Assembly: GCA_963526495.1 (NCBI GenBank)
Contig: CAURNT010000006.1
Location: forward strand, 1 to 43,381
From: CAURNT01 sp963526495
Lineage (GTDB): Bacteria; Fusobacteriota; Fusobacteriia; Fusobacteriales; Leptotrichiaceae
Length of the DNA: 43,381 nucleotides
Direction of reading: 5' to 3'
Positions 17,161 to 25,988 of the stretch are shown piece after piece. Each line of letters starts with the position of its first letter. Positions within the stretch are counted from its first letter, which is position 1. The position numbers and the translations under genes were made by a program. The notes below the pieces were generated by a model. That model saw only the letters and a list, made by a program, of their open reading frames with translations, was not told the DNA's origin and did no database searches.

Positions 17161-18054
17161 ATGAAAGTTAGAAAAGCTATAATACCTGCTGCTGGACTTG
17201 GTACAAGAGTTTTGCCGGCGACTAAAGCACAACCTAAAGAAATGTTGTGTATAGTTGATAAACCTGCACTTCAATACCTTGTAGAAGAATTAATAGAAAG
17301 TGGCATACAAGAAATTTTGATTATTACTGGTAGAAATAAACAATCTATTGAAAATCATTTTGATCATTCTTATGAATTGGAAGAAATGCTTAAAGCAGCA
17401 GGCAAAACTGTGCTTTTAGATGAAGTTCAATATATATCTAATATGACAAATATGTTTTATGTAAGACAAAAACTACCTTTAGGATTAGGACATGCTATAA
17501 GTCGTGCAGAGTCGTTTGTTGCTAATGAACCATTTTTAGTATTACTTGGTGATGATATTATATATACTGATAAGGAGAAAGGTGAAATTCCTGTATCTAA
17601 ACAATTAATAGAAGAGTATAATAAACTTAATGGAGGAAGTATAATTGGAGTTCAAAAAGTAGAAAAAGAAAATGTATCTAAATATGGTATAATAAAACCA
17701 GGCGAAAAAATTAATGACAATACTTATGAAATTGTTGATTTTGTAGAAAAGCCTAAAGTGGAAGAGGCACCAAGTGTTTATGCTGCACTTGGTAGATATA
17801 TACTAGAACCAGAAATATTTAAATACTTGAAAGAAGAAAAACCTGTTAATGGAGAGATTCAATTAACACCAGCTATATTAAAAATGGCTCAAAATTCAAA
17901 AAATAAAATATATTCATTTAATTTCAAAGGGTTAAGATATGATACTGGAGATAAATTTGGAATGTTTAAAGCTAATGTTGAGTTTGGATTAAGACATCCT
18001 GAATTAAAAGAAAAAATAAAAGAATATTTAAAAGAGTTGAAAATTAATTTATGA
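17161..18054 (+). CDS. galU: UTP-glucose-1-phosphate uridylyltransferase
   Basis: Forms UDP-glucose from UTP and glucose-1-phosphate for envelope glycan synthesis. The N-terminus has the nucleotide-binding AAGLGTRVLPATKAQPKEML (about 10-29). LLGDDIIY, VDFVEKP and GLRYDTGDKFGMFKANVEFGL are all in place. 297 aa, full length. GAGGAG precedes the ATG. Its stop overlaps the next start by four bases. Confidence 0.96.
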   Translation: MKVRKAIIPAAGLGTRVLPATKAQPKEMLCIVDKPALQYLVEELIESGIQEILIITGRNKQSIENHFDHSYELEEMLKAAGKTVLLDEVQYISNMTNMFYVRQKLPLGLGHAISRAESFVANEPFLVLLGDDIIYTDKEKGEIPVSKQLIEEYNKLNGGSIIGVQKVEKENVSKYGIIKPGEKINDNTYEIVDFVEKPKVEEAPSVYAALGRYILEPEIFKYLKEEKPVNGEIQLTPAILKMAQNSKNKIYSFNFKGLRYDTGDKFGMFKANVEFGLRHPELKEKIKEYLKELKINL

Positions 18055-19505
18055 TAATAATAGGTGATAAATATACAACTTATGAAATTGATGAAAATAT
18101 AGAAAAAAAATACAAGATAAGTAAAGAAATATTGATGGAAAATGTTGGTTTTAAATTATTTGAATTTATTGATAAAAGTAAGGATACATATTTAATTGTT
18201 GTAGGTTTTGGTAATAATGGAGGAGATGGATATGTATTAGCTCGTCTTTTAAATTCTATTGGTAAAGATGTCGTTATATTTCGAGTTGAAAATTTAAATT
18301 ATAGTGATCTTTGTGATTTGAATTACAAAAGATGTAAAGCTTTAGGTATTCCTATAATTAATCAAATAAATGAATTGGATTATTATTTAAATAATGTCGA
18401 CATAGTTGTAGATGCAATTTTTGGTGTTGGAGTTAAAGAAAATATGTCCGATAATATCTTGAAAATTATAAATCTTATAAATGAAGTTAAAATAATAAAA
18501 AAATATAAAGTTTATGCTATCGACGTTCCTACTGGATTAAATTCTGAAAGTGGAGAAGTGTTTCAAGATGCTATAATAGCTGATATAACATATACTATTA
18601 TTACATATAAAAAAGGATTTTTAAATTATAATTCCAAAGAATATACCGGTGATATCATTGTAATTAAAGATGTAATAATACCTAATGATTTATTATTACA
18701 GCATAGTGATACTTTTCTTATAGAAGAAACGGATATCTATAATTTAAAAAAATCTAGAAATATAAATTCAAATAAAACTAATTTTGGTAAGTCATTTATA
18801 ATTTCAGGGAGTGATAAATATATAGGAGCTGCTAAACTTGCAAGTCAAGCTTGTGTAAATGTAGGAAGTGGTTATACATATTTGTATTCTGAATATGAAA
18901 ATTTGAAAAATTTAGTTTATAATATTCCTGAAATCATATTTACTGATAATATAGAAGAATTAGAAAGTGGTAAAGTATTAGGTATAGGACCTGGTGTTAC
19001 AAATATAGAAATGATAAAATCTATTGTAAATAAATATAAAAACTCAAAAAATATGATTTTAGATGCTGGTGCCTTAGATTCAAGTATAGACATAAAAGAT
19101 AATATAAACACACTTATAACTCCGCACACTGGAGAATTTTCAAGATTATACAATGTTGAAATTGAAGAATTAATTAAAAATTCAGTAGAGTTAGTTAAAT
19201 ATTATGCTAATATAAATAATATAAATATTTTATTAAAAGGTAAGAATACCTATATTAGCGATGGTATAAAAACATATGTTGTAAATACTGGAAATCCATA
19301 TATGGCAGTAGCTGGAATGGGAGATGTTTTAACTGGAATGATAACCGGTTTAGTTGCGCAAAATTATTCTATAATTGATGCAGCTACAATAGGAGCATAT
19401 TTACATGGTTATATAGCTGATGAATTGAAAAAAGAGAACTACATTATAACTCCATCAGAGCTTATAAAAAATATACCATATTATATGAATAAATTATTAA
19501 AATAA
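18051..19505 (+). CDS. nnr: bifunctional NAD(P)H-hydrate epimerase / dehydratase
   Basis: Repairs hydrated NADH and NADPH. The N-terminal YjeF epimerase domain (1-220) has GFGNNGGDGYVLARLL and DAIFGVGV plus DVPTGLNSESG. The C-terminal ribokinase-like dehydratase domain (about 240-484) has LGIGPGVTN, ITPHTGEFSRL and the phosphate-binding VAGMGDVLTGMITG. 484 aa is close to fused YjeF proteins (about 500). Overlaps galU by ATGA. A terminator follows. Confidence 0.95.
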   Translation: MIIIGDKYTTYEIDENIEKKYKISKEILMENVGFKLFEFIDKSKDTYLIVVGFGNNGGDGYVLARLLNSIGKDVVIFRVENLNYSDLCDLNYKRCKALGIPIINQINELDYYLNNVDIVVDAIFGVGVKENMSDNILKIINLINEVKIIKKYKVYAIDVPTGLNSESGEVFQDAIIADITYTIITYKKGFLNYNSKEYTGDIIVIKDVIIPNDLLLQHSDTFLIEETDIYNLKKSRNINSNKTNFGKSFIISGSDKYIGAAKLASQACVNVGSGYTYLYSEYENLKNLVYNIPEIIFTDNIEELESGKVLGIGPGVTNIEMIKSIVNKYKNSKNMILDAGALDSSIDIKDNINTLITPHTGEFSRLYNVEIEELIKNSVELVKYYANINNINILLKGKNTYISDGIKTYVVNTGNPYMAVAGMGDVLTGMITGLVAQNYSIIDAATIGAYLHGYIADELKKENYIITPSELIKNIPYYMNKLLK

Positions 19506-19532
19506 ACTAGAGTTAGAGCTCTAGTTTTTTTT
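19506..19532 (+). terminator. terminator after nnr
   Basis: Stem ACTAGAG / CTCTAGT (19506-19512 with 19519-19525), six-base loop TTAGAG and a run of eight Ts to 19532. It closes the long dnaX-to-nnr stretch. Confidence 0.85.
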
Positions 19533-19836
19533 ATTTAAATAATTAAAATTAAATTAAACTTAAAAACTATTTTAAAATCTACTTTTAAAATGGTTTTTTT
19601 TTACCAAAATTATAATTTTAATCTAATTTTAATAAATAAATTATTTTATTTTTTAATCAAATAAACCTAAATTAGTTTAAGTGTATAACGTGAATATGTT
19701 CCAAAAATTTATTTGGTGCATTTTTTTAAAAAACACCCTAAACAATGGTTTTTTTAAAATGGACACATAACTTTTCTCGAGAAAATAAGGAAATGTGAAA
19801 AAGAAGTAAAATGTGAATAATGGTTTTTTAAACTTG
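19533..19836. other. gene-free intergenic stretch with homopolymer-rich repeats
   Basis: No reading frame or structured RNA that I can support. It contains three copies of AATGG followed by six to nine Ts (near 19589, 19744 and 19819), two copies of TTTTAAAATGG (19583 and 19752), and a perfect 14-base palindrome TTTTCTCGAGAAAA (19772-19785) about 50 bases before the coaBC -35 box. The palindrome could be an operator; the rest may be low-complexity drift. Confidence 0.5.
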
Positions 19837-19865
19837 TTGAAGAAGAAGTGAAATTATAGTATAAT
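19837..19865 (+). promoter_or_regulatory. coaBC promoter
   Basis: TTGAAG (19837-19842), exactly 17 bases, TATAAT (19860-19865). Transcription would begin near 19872, just before AAGGAGG at 19878-19884 and the GTG start at 19892. Confidence 0.75.
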
Positions 19866-19891
19866 ATTACAAAAAGTAAGGAGGAGATTTT

Positions 19892-21082
19892 GTGAAAAAG
19901 ATACTATTAGGTGTTACTTCAGGTATTGCATGCTATAAAGCCTTAGATTTAACTTCTCAATTAACTAAAAATGGATATAACGTTACTGTAATGATGAGTG
20001 ATAATGCTAAAAAATTAATTTCTCCATCATTATTTCAAACAATATCTAAAAATAAAGTATATTATGAAAATTTTGAGAATGATGAAATTGATGTATACCA
20101 TATTGAGTTAATTAAAAATAATGATTTAGTCGTGATCGTACCCGCAACTTTAAATATAATAGGTAAATTAGCTAATGGAATTGCTGACGATTTTATTTCA
20201 ACTTGTTTATCTGCCTCTAACCCAGATAAAACTTTGATTTTTCCGGCAATGAATACAAGAATGTATACAAACCCAGTAAATAATCATAATATGAAAAAAT
20301 TAAAAGAATTTGGTTATAATATAGTAGAAGCAGATTCAGGTATATTAGCTTGTGGTGATACCGGTATAGGTAAGCTACCTAAAATAGAGAAAATTATAGA
20401 AAGTATTGAATATCAACTTGAAAGTAATGAAAAACTTAAAAATAAATCAATATTGATAACAGCTGGAGGTACACAAGAATATATAGATCCAGTAAGAACA
20501 ATTACAAATCATTCTAGTGGTAAAATGGGTATAGCACTTGCAAAACAAGCAAAATTAATGGGTGCCAATGTAACATTAGTCATAACTAATAAAACTATAA
20601 ATATTCCAACTTATATTGATAATGTTATATATGTAAAAACTGCACAAGAAATGCTAAATATTGTAGATAAAGAAAAAGAAAATTTTGATACAATAATTAT
20701 GGCAGCTGCTGTATCAGACTTCAAAGTAAAAAATTATAGTAAAGAAAAAATAAAAAAACAAGATTTAAAAGATGATTTAAAAATAGAACTCGAACTTAAC
20801 AAGGATATTTTAAGTGAATTATCAAAAAATATAGAAAAAAAATATATGCTTGTAGGTTTTGCTGCGGAAAGTCAAAATTTAATAGAAAACGCAAAACTTA
20901 AATTAAAGAAAAAAAAATTAGATTTTATAATCGCCAACGATATTTCTGATAAGAATATTGGATTTGATTCAGAATATAATAAAGTAACAATAATAGATAA
21001 AAATTTAATTGAATACGATTTAAAATACAATACAAAAGATATAATTGCTAAAAACATTTTAGAGACTATTTTTAAGATATAA
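19892..21082 (+). CDS. coaBC: phosphopantothenoylcysteine decarboxylase / synthetase
   Basis: Two successive steps of coenzyme A synthesis: joining 4'-phosphopantothenate to cysteine (CoaB) and decarboxylating the product (CoaC). The N-terminal flavoprotein half has GVTSGIACYKA, the catalytic His in DVYHIEL, FPAMNTRMY, and the active-site Cys loop LACGDTGIGKL. The C-terminal CoaB half has ITAGGTQEYIDPVRTITNHSSGKMG, AAAVSDF and VGFAAES. 396 aa, full length. The start is GTG 19892 with AAGGAGG eight bases upstream. It has its own promoter. Confidence 0.96.
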   Translation: MKKILLGVTSGIACYKALDLTSQLTKNGYNVTVMMSDNAKKLISPSLFQTISKNKVYYENFENDEIDVYHIELIKNNDLVVIVPATLNIIGKLANGIADDFISTCLSASNPDKTLIFPAMNTRMYTNPVNNHNMKKLKEFGYNIVEADSGILACGDTGIGKLPKIEKIIESIEYQLESNEKLKNKSILITAGGTQEYIDPVRTITNHSSGKMGIALAKQAKLMGANVTLVITNKTINIPTYIDNVIYVKTAQEMLNIVDKEKENFDTIIMAAAVSDFKVKNYSKEKIKKQDLKDDLKIELELNKDILSELSKNIEKKYMLVGFAAESQNLIENAKLKLKKKKLDFIIANDISDKNIGFDSEYNKVTIIDKNLIEYDLKYNTKDIIAKNILETIFKI

Positions 21083-21131
21083 TATAAAGTCCGATAATGT
21101 ATCTTATGTATATTTTATGAAAGGAGGAAGT

Positions 21132-22016
21132 ATGTTCTTAGGTGATACAAACTGCCCTATAATCATTCCTGATAATCCTATTAGGAATTTAGTGGATATA
21201 GAAAAAAGTATACAAAAAAAATTTAGATTAACTCTTTGGGCACCTTTTATTAAAGCACTAAAAGAATTTCAACTTGTACAGGAAAACGACAAAATTGCTG
21301 TTGCTATTTCAGGTGGTAAAGATTCATTATTGCTAGCTAAATTATTTCATGAACTAAAAAGAGCTTCTAACATTAATTTTGAAGTTGTTTTTATAGCTAT
21401 GAATCCAGGATTTAACAAAAGAAATTTAGATAATTTAAAATTTAATTTAAAACACTTAAACATTGATTGTCATATATATAATGATAATATATTTGAAATA
21501 GCCGGTAATATAGCTAAAGACTATCCTTGTTTTATGTGCGCAAAAATGCGTCGTGGTTCTCTTTACACTAAAGCAACAGAATTAGGATGCAATAAACTTG
21601 CTCTAGGTCATCATTTAGATGATGTTATTGAAACTACTCTAATGTCAATGTTTTATATGAGTAAATATGAAACTATGCTCCCAAAATTAAAGTCCGATAA
21701 TTTTGAAATAGAATTAATTCGTCCTCTTTTTTATGTTGAAGAAAAAGATATAATAAAATTTATTAAATATAATGGATTAAATCCTATGAACTGCGGATGT
21801 ACTATAGCTGCTGAACGGACTTCTAGTAAAAGACGTGAAACCAAAGAATTGATAGAAATGTTAAGTAAAACTAACCCTGATATAAAAAAGAAAATTCTAC
21901 TTTCTTCTTTTAATGTTAATGTAGAAAAAATATTAGCTTTTAAATATAAAGGGGAAAAAATTTCATATTTGGATGATTATGAAATTATTGAAAATAAAGA
22001 TACAAAACTTAAATAG
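21132..22016 (+). CDS. TtcA-like tRNA 2-thiocytidine synthetase
   Basis: PP-loop ATPase that adenylates a tRNA base before sulfur insertion. Visible are the PP-loop SGGKDS (60-65), the cysteine pair of YPCFMCAKMRRG (C133, C136), LALGHHLDDVIETTLMSMFY (157-175), and a late cysteine pair (C221, C223, NPMNCGC). TtcA uses three such cysteines for an iron-sulfur cluster. ATG 21132 is used because an earlier ATG at 21117 would place the AAAGGAGG ribosome site inside the gene. The N-terminal extension with C8 is a little longer than in E. coli TtcA. TtcA proper versus another tRNA thiolase of the family cannot be settled here. Confidence 0.85.
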   Translation: MFLGDTNCPIIIPDNPIRNLVDIEKSIQKKFRLTLWAPFIKALKEFQLVQENDKIAVAISGGKDSLLLAKLFHELKRASNINFEVVFIAMNPGFNKRNLDNLKFNLKHLNIDCHIYNDNIFEIAGNIAKDYPCFMCAKMRRGSLYTKATELGCNKLALGHHLDDVIETTLMSMFYMSKYETMLPKLKSDNFEIELIRPLFYVEEKDIIKFIKYNGLNPMNCGCTIAAERTSSKRRETKELIEMLSKTNPDIKKKILLSSFNVNVEKILAFKYKGEKISYLDDYEIIENKDTKLK

Positions 22017-22037
22017 GCATAAACTAACGTTTATGCC
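22016..22037. terminator. hairpin between convergent genes
   Basis: Perfect nine-base stem GGCATAAAC / GTTTATGCC with loop TAAC (22016-22024, 22029-22037), starting at the last base of the TtcA-like gene. The T-run is short on both strands, so it is a moderate terminator that may serve both directions. Confidence 0.55.
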
Positions 22038-22088
22038 TTTATAATAAATTTATTTTGATATAACTATAACATTTTTTTAGATTTTGAA

Positions 22089-22589
22089 TTACCCTTTATC
22101 TAAAACACTATTAAATTTTTCTAAAATATCCTTATGTTTATCTAAAAATTCTTTATCTAAATCAATAATTTCAATTTTTTCAATTTTATCATTATTTTTT
22201 AAACTTTTAACTATATCTAAATCACTTTCACTTACAACTTCACCGAAAATTGTATGATTATTATTTAACCATTCAGTAATAACTGTTGTTATAAAAAATT
22301 GAGAGCCATTAGTATTAGGACCAGCATTTGCCATAGCTAAATATCCAGGTTTATCAAATAAATACCCATTATAAACTTCATCTCCAAACGAATATCCCGG
22401 TCCTCCCATTCCTGTTCCTGTTGGATCACCACCTTGCGCCATAAAATCTTCTATAACTCTATGAAATATAGTGTTATTATAATACCCTCTATTAGCTAAA
22501 TTAATAAAATTTAACACTGTTACAGGCGCTGCCTCACTAAATAAATTTAAATTTATTTCACCTTTATTAGTTTTTATTATTGCTTTCAT
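22089..22589 (-). CDS. cyclophilin-type peptidyl-prolyl isomerase, cytosolic
   Basis: Catalyses cis-trans isomerisation of prolyl bonds. The cyclophilin core is clear: FHRVIEDFMAQGGDPTGTG (with the active-site Arg and Gln), GYLAMANAGPNTNGSQFFIT and NNHTIFGEVV. The Trp usual in the cyclosporin pocket is absent, as in many bacterial forms. No signal peptide, unlike the second cyclophilin in this window. AGGAAGG precedes the ATG. It follows the YgjP-like gene by ten bases and is last in the four-gene leftward run. Confidence 0.94.
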   Translation of the reverse strand: MKAIIKTNKGEINLNLFSEAAPVTVLNFINLANRGYYNNTIFHRVIEDFMAQGGDPTGTGMGGPGYSFGDEVYNGYLFDKPGYLAMANAGPNTNGSQFFITTVITEWLNNNHTIFGEVVSESDLDIVKSLKNNDKIEKIEIIDLDKEFLDKHKDILEKFNSVLDKG

Positions 22590-22599
22590 ATTTACCTTC

Positions 22600-23286
22600 C
22601 TATCTATATTTTAATAATTTTTCTGCTTCTTTATAATTTTTCATATATTTTTCAACATGTCTATAAAAATTATTACTATGATTGGGATGTTTTAAATGTG
22701 CTAATTCATGTACACACACATAATCAATTTCAAATAAACTTCTTTTTATTAATTCTATATTTAAAGCAATTATACTTTTGAAACAATTACAATATCCCCA
22801 TTTACCTTTTATTTGCTTTATTATCAATCTTTCAAAATCTTCTCCCATTATATTTTTCCATTTATCTAACCTATCTTTAAAAATCTTGTTTGCTTCATTA
22901 AAATAAAATGAATAAATAATTTTCTTTTTATATTCAAAATCATCATTTAAAGTATAAAGTATAAAATTATTATCTTTAAAAATAAGTTTATCAAAATTAG
23001 ATATTTTAACTTCTAAAGTGTATAATTTACCTAAAAATTTAATTTTAGACCTATCGGTATAATCCTCTTCTACTCTATTTTTACTGTATTCGTTTATCTT
23101 TTTAATATTTTTATCTATCCACTCTTTTTTAGATATTATAAATTGTTCTATATAATATTTATCTAAATTAACTGGTGCTGATATATACACACTTAAATCA
23201 GGTCTTATTCTTAAATTTATATTTTTTACTTTTTTTCTTTCAACTTCATAACCTAATATATATTCTATAGTTCCTATTCCTAACAT
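22600..23286 (-). CDS. YgjP-like (SprT/DUF45) zinc metallopeptidase-type protein
   Basis: The DUF45/YgjP family has a zincin-like fold with unknown substrate. The N-terminus has the family's KNINLRIRPDLSVYISAP strand pattern, then IDKNIKKI. The core has KGKWGYCNCFKSIIALNIEL, followed by the zinc motif HELAHLKHPNHSNNFY (HExxH plus a third His). The ATG at 23286 is chosen over a TTG 27 bases upstream because the upstream stop lies one base before it and GGAG is about ten bases away. 228 aa, normal. Peptidase activity is inferred from the motif only. Confidence 0.85.
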   Translation of the reverse strand: MLGIGTIEYILGYEVERKKVKNINLRIRPDLSVYISAPVNLDKYYIEQFIISKKEWIDKNIKKINEYSKNRVEEDYTDRSKIKFLGKLYTLEVKISNFDKLIFKDNNFILYTLNDDFEYKKKIIYSFYFNEANKIFKDRLDKWKNIMGEDFERLIIKQIKGKWGYCNCFKSIIALNIELIKRSLFEIDYVCVHELAHLKHPNHSNNFYRHVEKYMKNYKEAEKLLKYR

Positions 23287-23287
23287 A

Positions 23288-23731
23288 TTATATATTCTCC
23301 ATTGAAGTTTCAAGAATCTTTAACATATTAGGAATAATAAAGACACTTTCAGTTATAAACGTTAAATACATTTCAGGAAGTTTTTCTTTTAAATTTTTAA
23401 TAAACATCAAACTATTTTCTACTTTAAATATACCAATATGTTCATAATAAGTTCTATTCCCTCTATATCTTATCATTAATTCTAGAGAATCTAAAATACG
23501 AACATTATTTTTAATTCCTATATTCATTTCTAAAACTTTTATTTCTTCTATATCTTTAAAATCAAATGTTTCTTCTGTTTTTATAAAATAGCCTTCATTT
23601 AAAACATTAATAATGGTATTATTTATATTTAATTTTTCATTCTTTAAATTTTTTTTACTATTCCAAGATAATAATAATGAATAAGATAAAAGAATAATAA
23701 AAGAAATAAAAAAATAACTAATCATTTCCAT
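23288..23731 (-). CDS. hypothetical membrane-anchored protein
   Basis: Not recognised. The 147-aa product begins with one membrane segment (about residues 3-23), short basic SWNSKKNLKNEK, then a mixed alpha/beta domain with RILDSLELMIRYRGNRTYYEH and a hydrophobic C-terminal helix. The soluble part would face the cytosol if the basic flank stays inside. Overlaps the NUDIX gene end by 14 bases and is one base from the YgjP-like start, so it is firmly in this operon. Confidence 0.6.
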   Translation of the reverse strand: MEMISYFFISFIILLSYSLLLSWNSKKNLKNEKLNINNTIINVLNEGYFIKTEETFDFKDIEEIKVLEMNIGIKNNVRILDSLELMIRYRGNRTYYEHIGIFKVENSLMFIKNLKEKLPEMYLTFITESVFIIPNMLKILETSMENI

Positions 23732-24254
23732 TAAATACTTTCTTAAATTTCGGTAAAAAATATGAAATAGAAAATAATGTTTTAAGGTCTGTTACATAGT
23801 CTTCTACTTTGTCAATATCTATCCAATGAGATAAAATATCCTCACCTTCATCAAAATTTGTTTTTCCTGGCAATATATTATCTGATTTTAAACGAGCTGC
23901 ATAAAAATAAAGTTTTTCCGTCGTATATCCGGGACTAACTGGTAATCCTTCTTTATATTCCATAAAATCTGAAATATCTTCAAAAGAATATCCTGTTTCT
24001 TCTTTTAATTCTCTTTTTACAGCATCTACAGGATTTTCTCCTAAATCTATCAATCCTGCTACATTTTCAAAAGTATTGCCGTCTACACCTGGTCTATATT
24101 GTTCGACTAATAATACTTTACTTAAAGTATTATTAAATAAAATAATACATACTGCATTTGATTTATCTAAATATTCTAATTTTACACCTGTTGTAGGATG
24201 TATTTTTATTTTTCCTTTTAAAAAATTAAAACCTTCACATATTGGTTTAGACAT
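23718..24254 (-). CDS. NUDIX hydrolase, ADP-ribose pyrophosphatase type
   Basis: Cleaves a nucleoside diphosphate linked to another group; the family form here is most like ADP-ribose pyrophosphatases. The Nudix box is visible as GLIDLGENPVDAVKRELKEETGYSF, with all the metal-binding glutamates. The preceding strand LLVEQYRPGVDGNTFENVAG and the later LPVSPGYTTEKLYFYAA match the NudF group, in which a Pro after the box helps set specificity. The ATG at 24254 has AAGGTGG six bases upstream, and the upstream in-frame GTG would bury it. First gene of the leftward operon. Confidence 0.88.
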   Translation of the reverse strand: MSKPICEGFNFLKGKIKIHPTTGVKLEYLDKSNAVCIILFNNTLSKVLLVEQYRPGVDGNTFENVAGLIDLGENPVDAVKRELKEETGYSFEDISDFMEYKEGLPVSPGYTTEKLYFYAARLKSDNILPGKTNFDEGEDILSHWIDIDKVEDYVTDLKTLFSISYFLPKFKKVFNGND

Positions 24255-24273
24255 AACTACCACCTTCCAAAAT

Positions 24274-24304
24274 ATATAGCTATATTTTACAATAAATATA
24301 GCTA
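24274..24304. repeat. direct repeat in the divergent nudix / ABC-F promoter region
   Basis: ATATAGCTA occurs at 24274-24282 and 24296-24304, 22 bases apart (about two helical turns). The first copy sits in a longer palindrome-like ATATAGCTATAT. It lies just upstream of the ABC-F -35 box, where an activator or repressor could act on both genes. In AT-rich DNA this could also be chance. Confidence 0.35.
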
Positions 24305-24306
24305 AA

Positions 24307-24335
24307 TTGCAAACAATAAAAAATAATGGTATAAT
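24307..24335 (+). promoter_or_regulatory. ABC-F gene promoter
   Basis: TTGCAA (24307-24312), 17 bases, then an extended -10 TGgTATAAT (TG 24327-24328, TATAAT 24330-24335). Start of transcription near 24342, with AAAGGGG before the ATG at 24367. The TTG of the -35 is not a start codon. Confidence 0.78.
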
Positions 24336-24366
24336 GAATAAAAATATTAATTTTGAAAGGGGAATT

Positions 24367-25986
24367 ATGATAACTACAAGTAATTTAACAGTACAATTTG
24401 GGGGAAGAAAATTATTTGAGGATGTTAATATTAAATTTACCGAAGGAAATTGCTACGGTATTATAGGAGCAAATGGTGCAGGTAAATCAACTTTTCTTAA
24501 AGTTATAACTGGAGAAATCGAATCTACAAGTGGTGATATTATAATAGATAAAAATAAAAGAATTTCTTTTTTAAAGCAAGATCACTTTGCTTATGAAGAT
24601 GAAAAAGTTTTAGATGTTGTAATTATGGGACATGAAAGACTTTATCAAATTATATTAGATAAAAATGAAATATATTCAAAAACTGAATTCACAGATGAAG
24701 ATGGTATAAAAATAAGTGAATTAGAAGGTGAATTTGCTGAACTTGATGGATGGGAAGCTGAAACTAATGCTGAAAAATTTTTAACAGGATTAGGAATTGC
24801 ACCTGAACTTCATAATAAATATATGAAAGAATTAACAGAACCAGAAAAAGTTAAAGTTTTACTTGCTCAAAGTTTATTTGGTAATCCTGATATTCTACTT
24901 CTAGATGAGCCTACAAATGGATTAGATTTAAAAGCAGTTAATTGGCTTGAAAACTTTATAATGGATTTAGAAAGCACTACTGTTCTTATAGTTTCACATG
25001 ATAGACACTTTTTAAATAAAGTTTGTACTCACATAGCTGATATAGACTATGGTAAAATTAAATTATTTGTAGGAAACTACAATTTCTGGTATGAATCTTC
25101 ACAATTAATGCAAGAATTATTAAGAAATCAAAATAAGAAAATTGAACAAAAAAGAAAAGAATTACAAGAATTTATTGCTAGATTTTCAGCTAATGCTTCA
25201 AAATCAAAACAAGCAACAAGTAGAAAAAAACAACTAGAAAAATTACAACTTGAAGATATGCAAGTATCTAATAGAAAATATCCTTATGTTGATTTTAAAC
25301 CTGAAAGAGAAGCTGGTAATAATATGCTTAAAGTTGAAAACTTAAGTAAAACTGTTGATGGAGAACTTGTTTTAGACAATATTAGCTTTACTATAAATAC
25401 TGGTGACAAAGTTGCCATTCTTTCAAGAAATGATATAGCTAAAACTACTTTATTCCAAATATTAGCCGGTGAATTAGAAGCTGATAGTGGAACTTATGAA
25501 TGGGGAATGACAACTACTCAAAGTTACTTCCCTAAAGATAATAGCCAATATTTTGAAAATGTTAAATTATCATTAATTGATTGGTTAAGACAATATTCTA
25601 CTGATCAACACGAAGAATATGTAAGAGGATTTTTAGGGCGTATGCTATTTTCTGGTGATGATGCTCGTAAAGAAGCAAATGTATTATCAGGTGGAGAAAA
25701 AGTTAGATGTATGTTAGCAAAAATGATGTTAAGTGGCGCAAATGTATTATTACTTGACAGTCCTACAGACCATTTAGATCTTGAATCTATAACTTCATTA
25801 AATAAAGGGTTAACTAAATTTAATGGTACAATACTATTTACTACTCATGATCATGAATTTATCGAAACAGTTGCAAATAAAATTATAGAAATTACTCCTA
25901 AAGGTTTAATTTATAAGGAAATGGACTTCGACGAGTATGTTGAAGATGAAGATTTACAAGAACAAATAAATGAAATGTATAGATAA
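24367..25986 (+). CDS. ABC-F family ATPase (YbiT/YkpA-like)
   Basis: Soluble twin-ATPase protein of the ABC-F group, whose members act on the ribosome. NBD1 has Walker A GANGAGKS (34-41), Walker B LLLDEPTN with Glu181, and the H-loop His211. The linker carries SRFSANASKS-type basic residues, as in YbiT. NBD2 is odd: its Walker A reads SRNDIAKT (353-360) and its Walker B reads LLLDSPTD, with Ser465 in place of the catalytic Glu. The NBD1 signature is degenerate (LTEPEK instead of LSGGQ), while that of NBD2 is intact (LSGGE, 440-444). ATG 24367 is picked for its AAAGGGG site. 539 aa. Whether NBD2 hydrolyses ATP is doubtful. Confidence 0.92.
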   Translation: MITTSNLTVQFGGRKLFEDVNIKFTEGNCYGIIGANGAGKSTFLKVITGEIESTSGDIIIDKNKRISFLKQDHFAYEDEKVLDVVIMGHERLYQIILDKNEIYSKTEFTDEDGIKISELEGEFAELDGWEAETNAEKFLTGLGIAPELHNKYMKELTEPEKVKVLLAQSLFGNPDILLLDEPTNGLDLKAVNWLENFIMDLESTTVLIVSHDRHFLNKVCTHIADIDYGKIKLFVGNYNFWYESSQLMQELLRNQNKKIEQKRKELQEFIARFSANASKSKQATSRKKQLEKLQLEDMQVSNRKYPYVDFKPEREAGNNMLKVENLSKTVDGELVLDNISFTINTGDKVAILSRNDIAKTTLFQILAGELEADSGTYEWGMTTTQSYFPKDNSQYFENVKLSLIDWLRQYSTDQHEEYVRGFLGRMLFSGDDARKEANVLSGGEKVRCMLAKMMLSGANVLLLDSPTDHLDLESITSLNKGLTKFNGTILFTTHDHEFIETVANKIIEITPKGLIYKEMDFDEYVEDEDLQEQINEMYR

Positions 25987-25988
25987 AA

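Noticed and set aside
22016..22037. Possible CRISPR or repeat unit from the hairpin sequence
   Set aside because: It is a single inverted repeat with no spacer array, found once between convergent genes.
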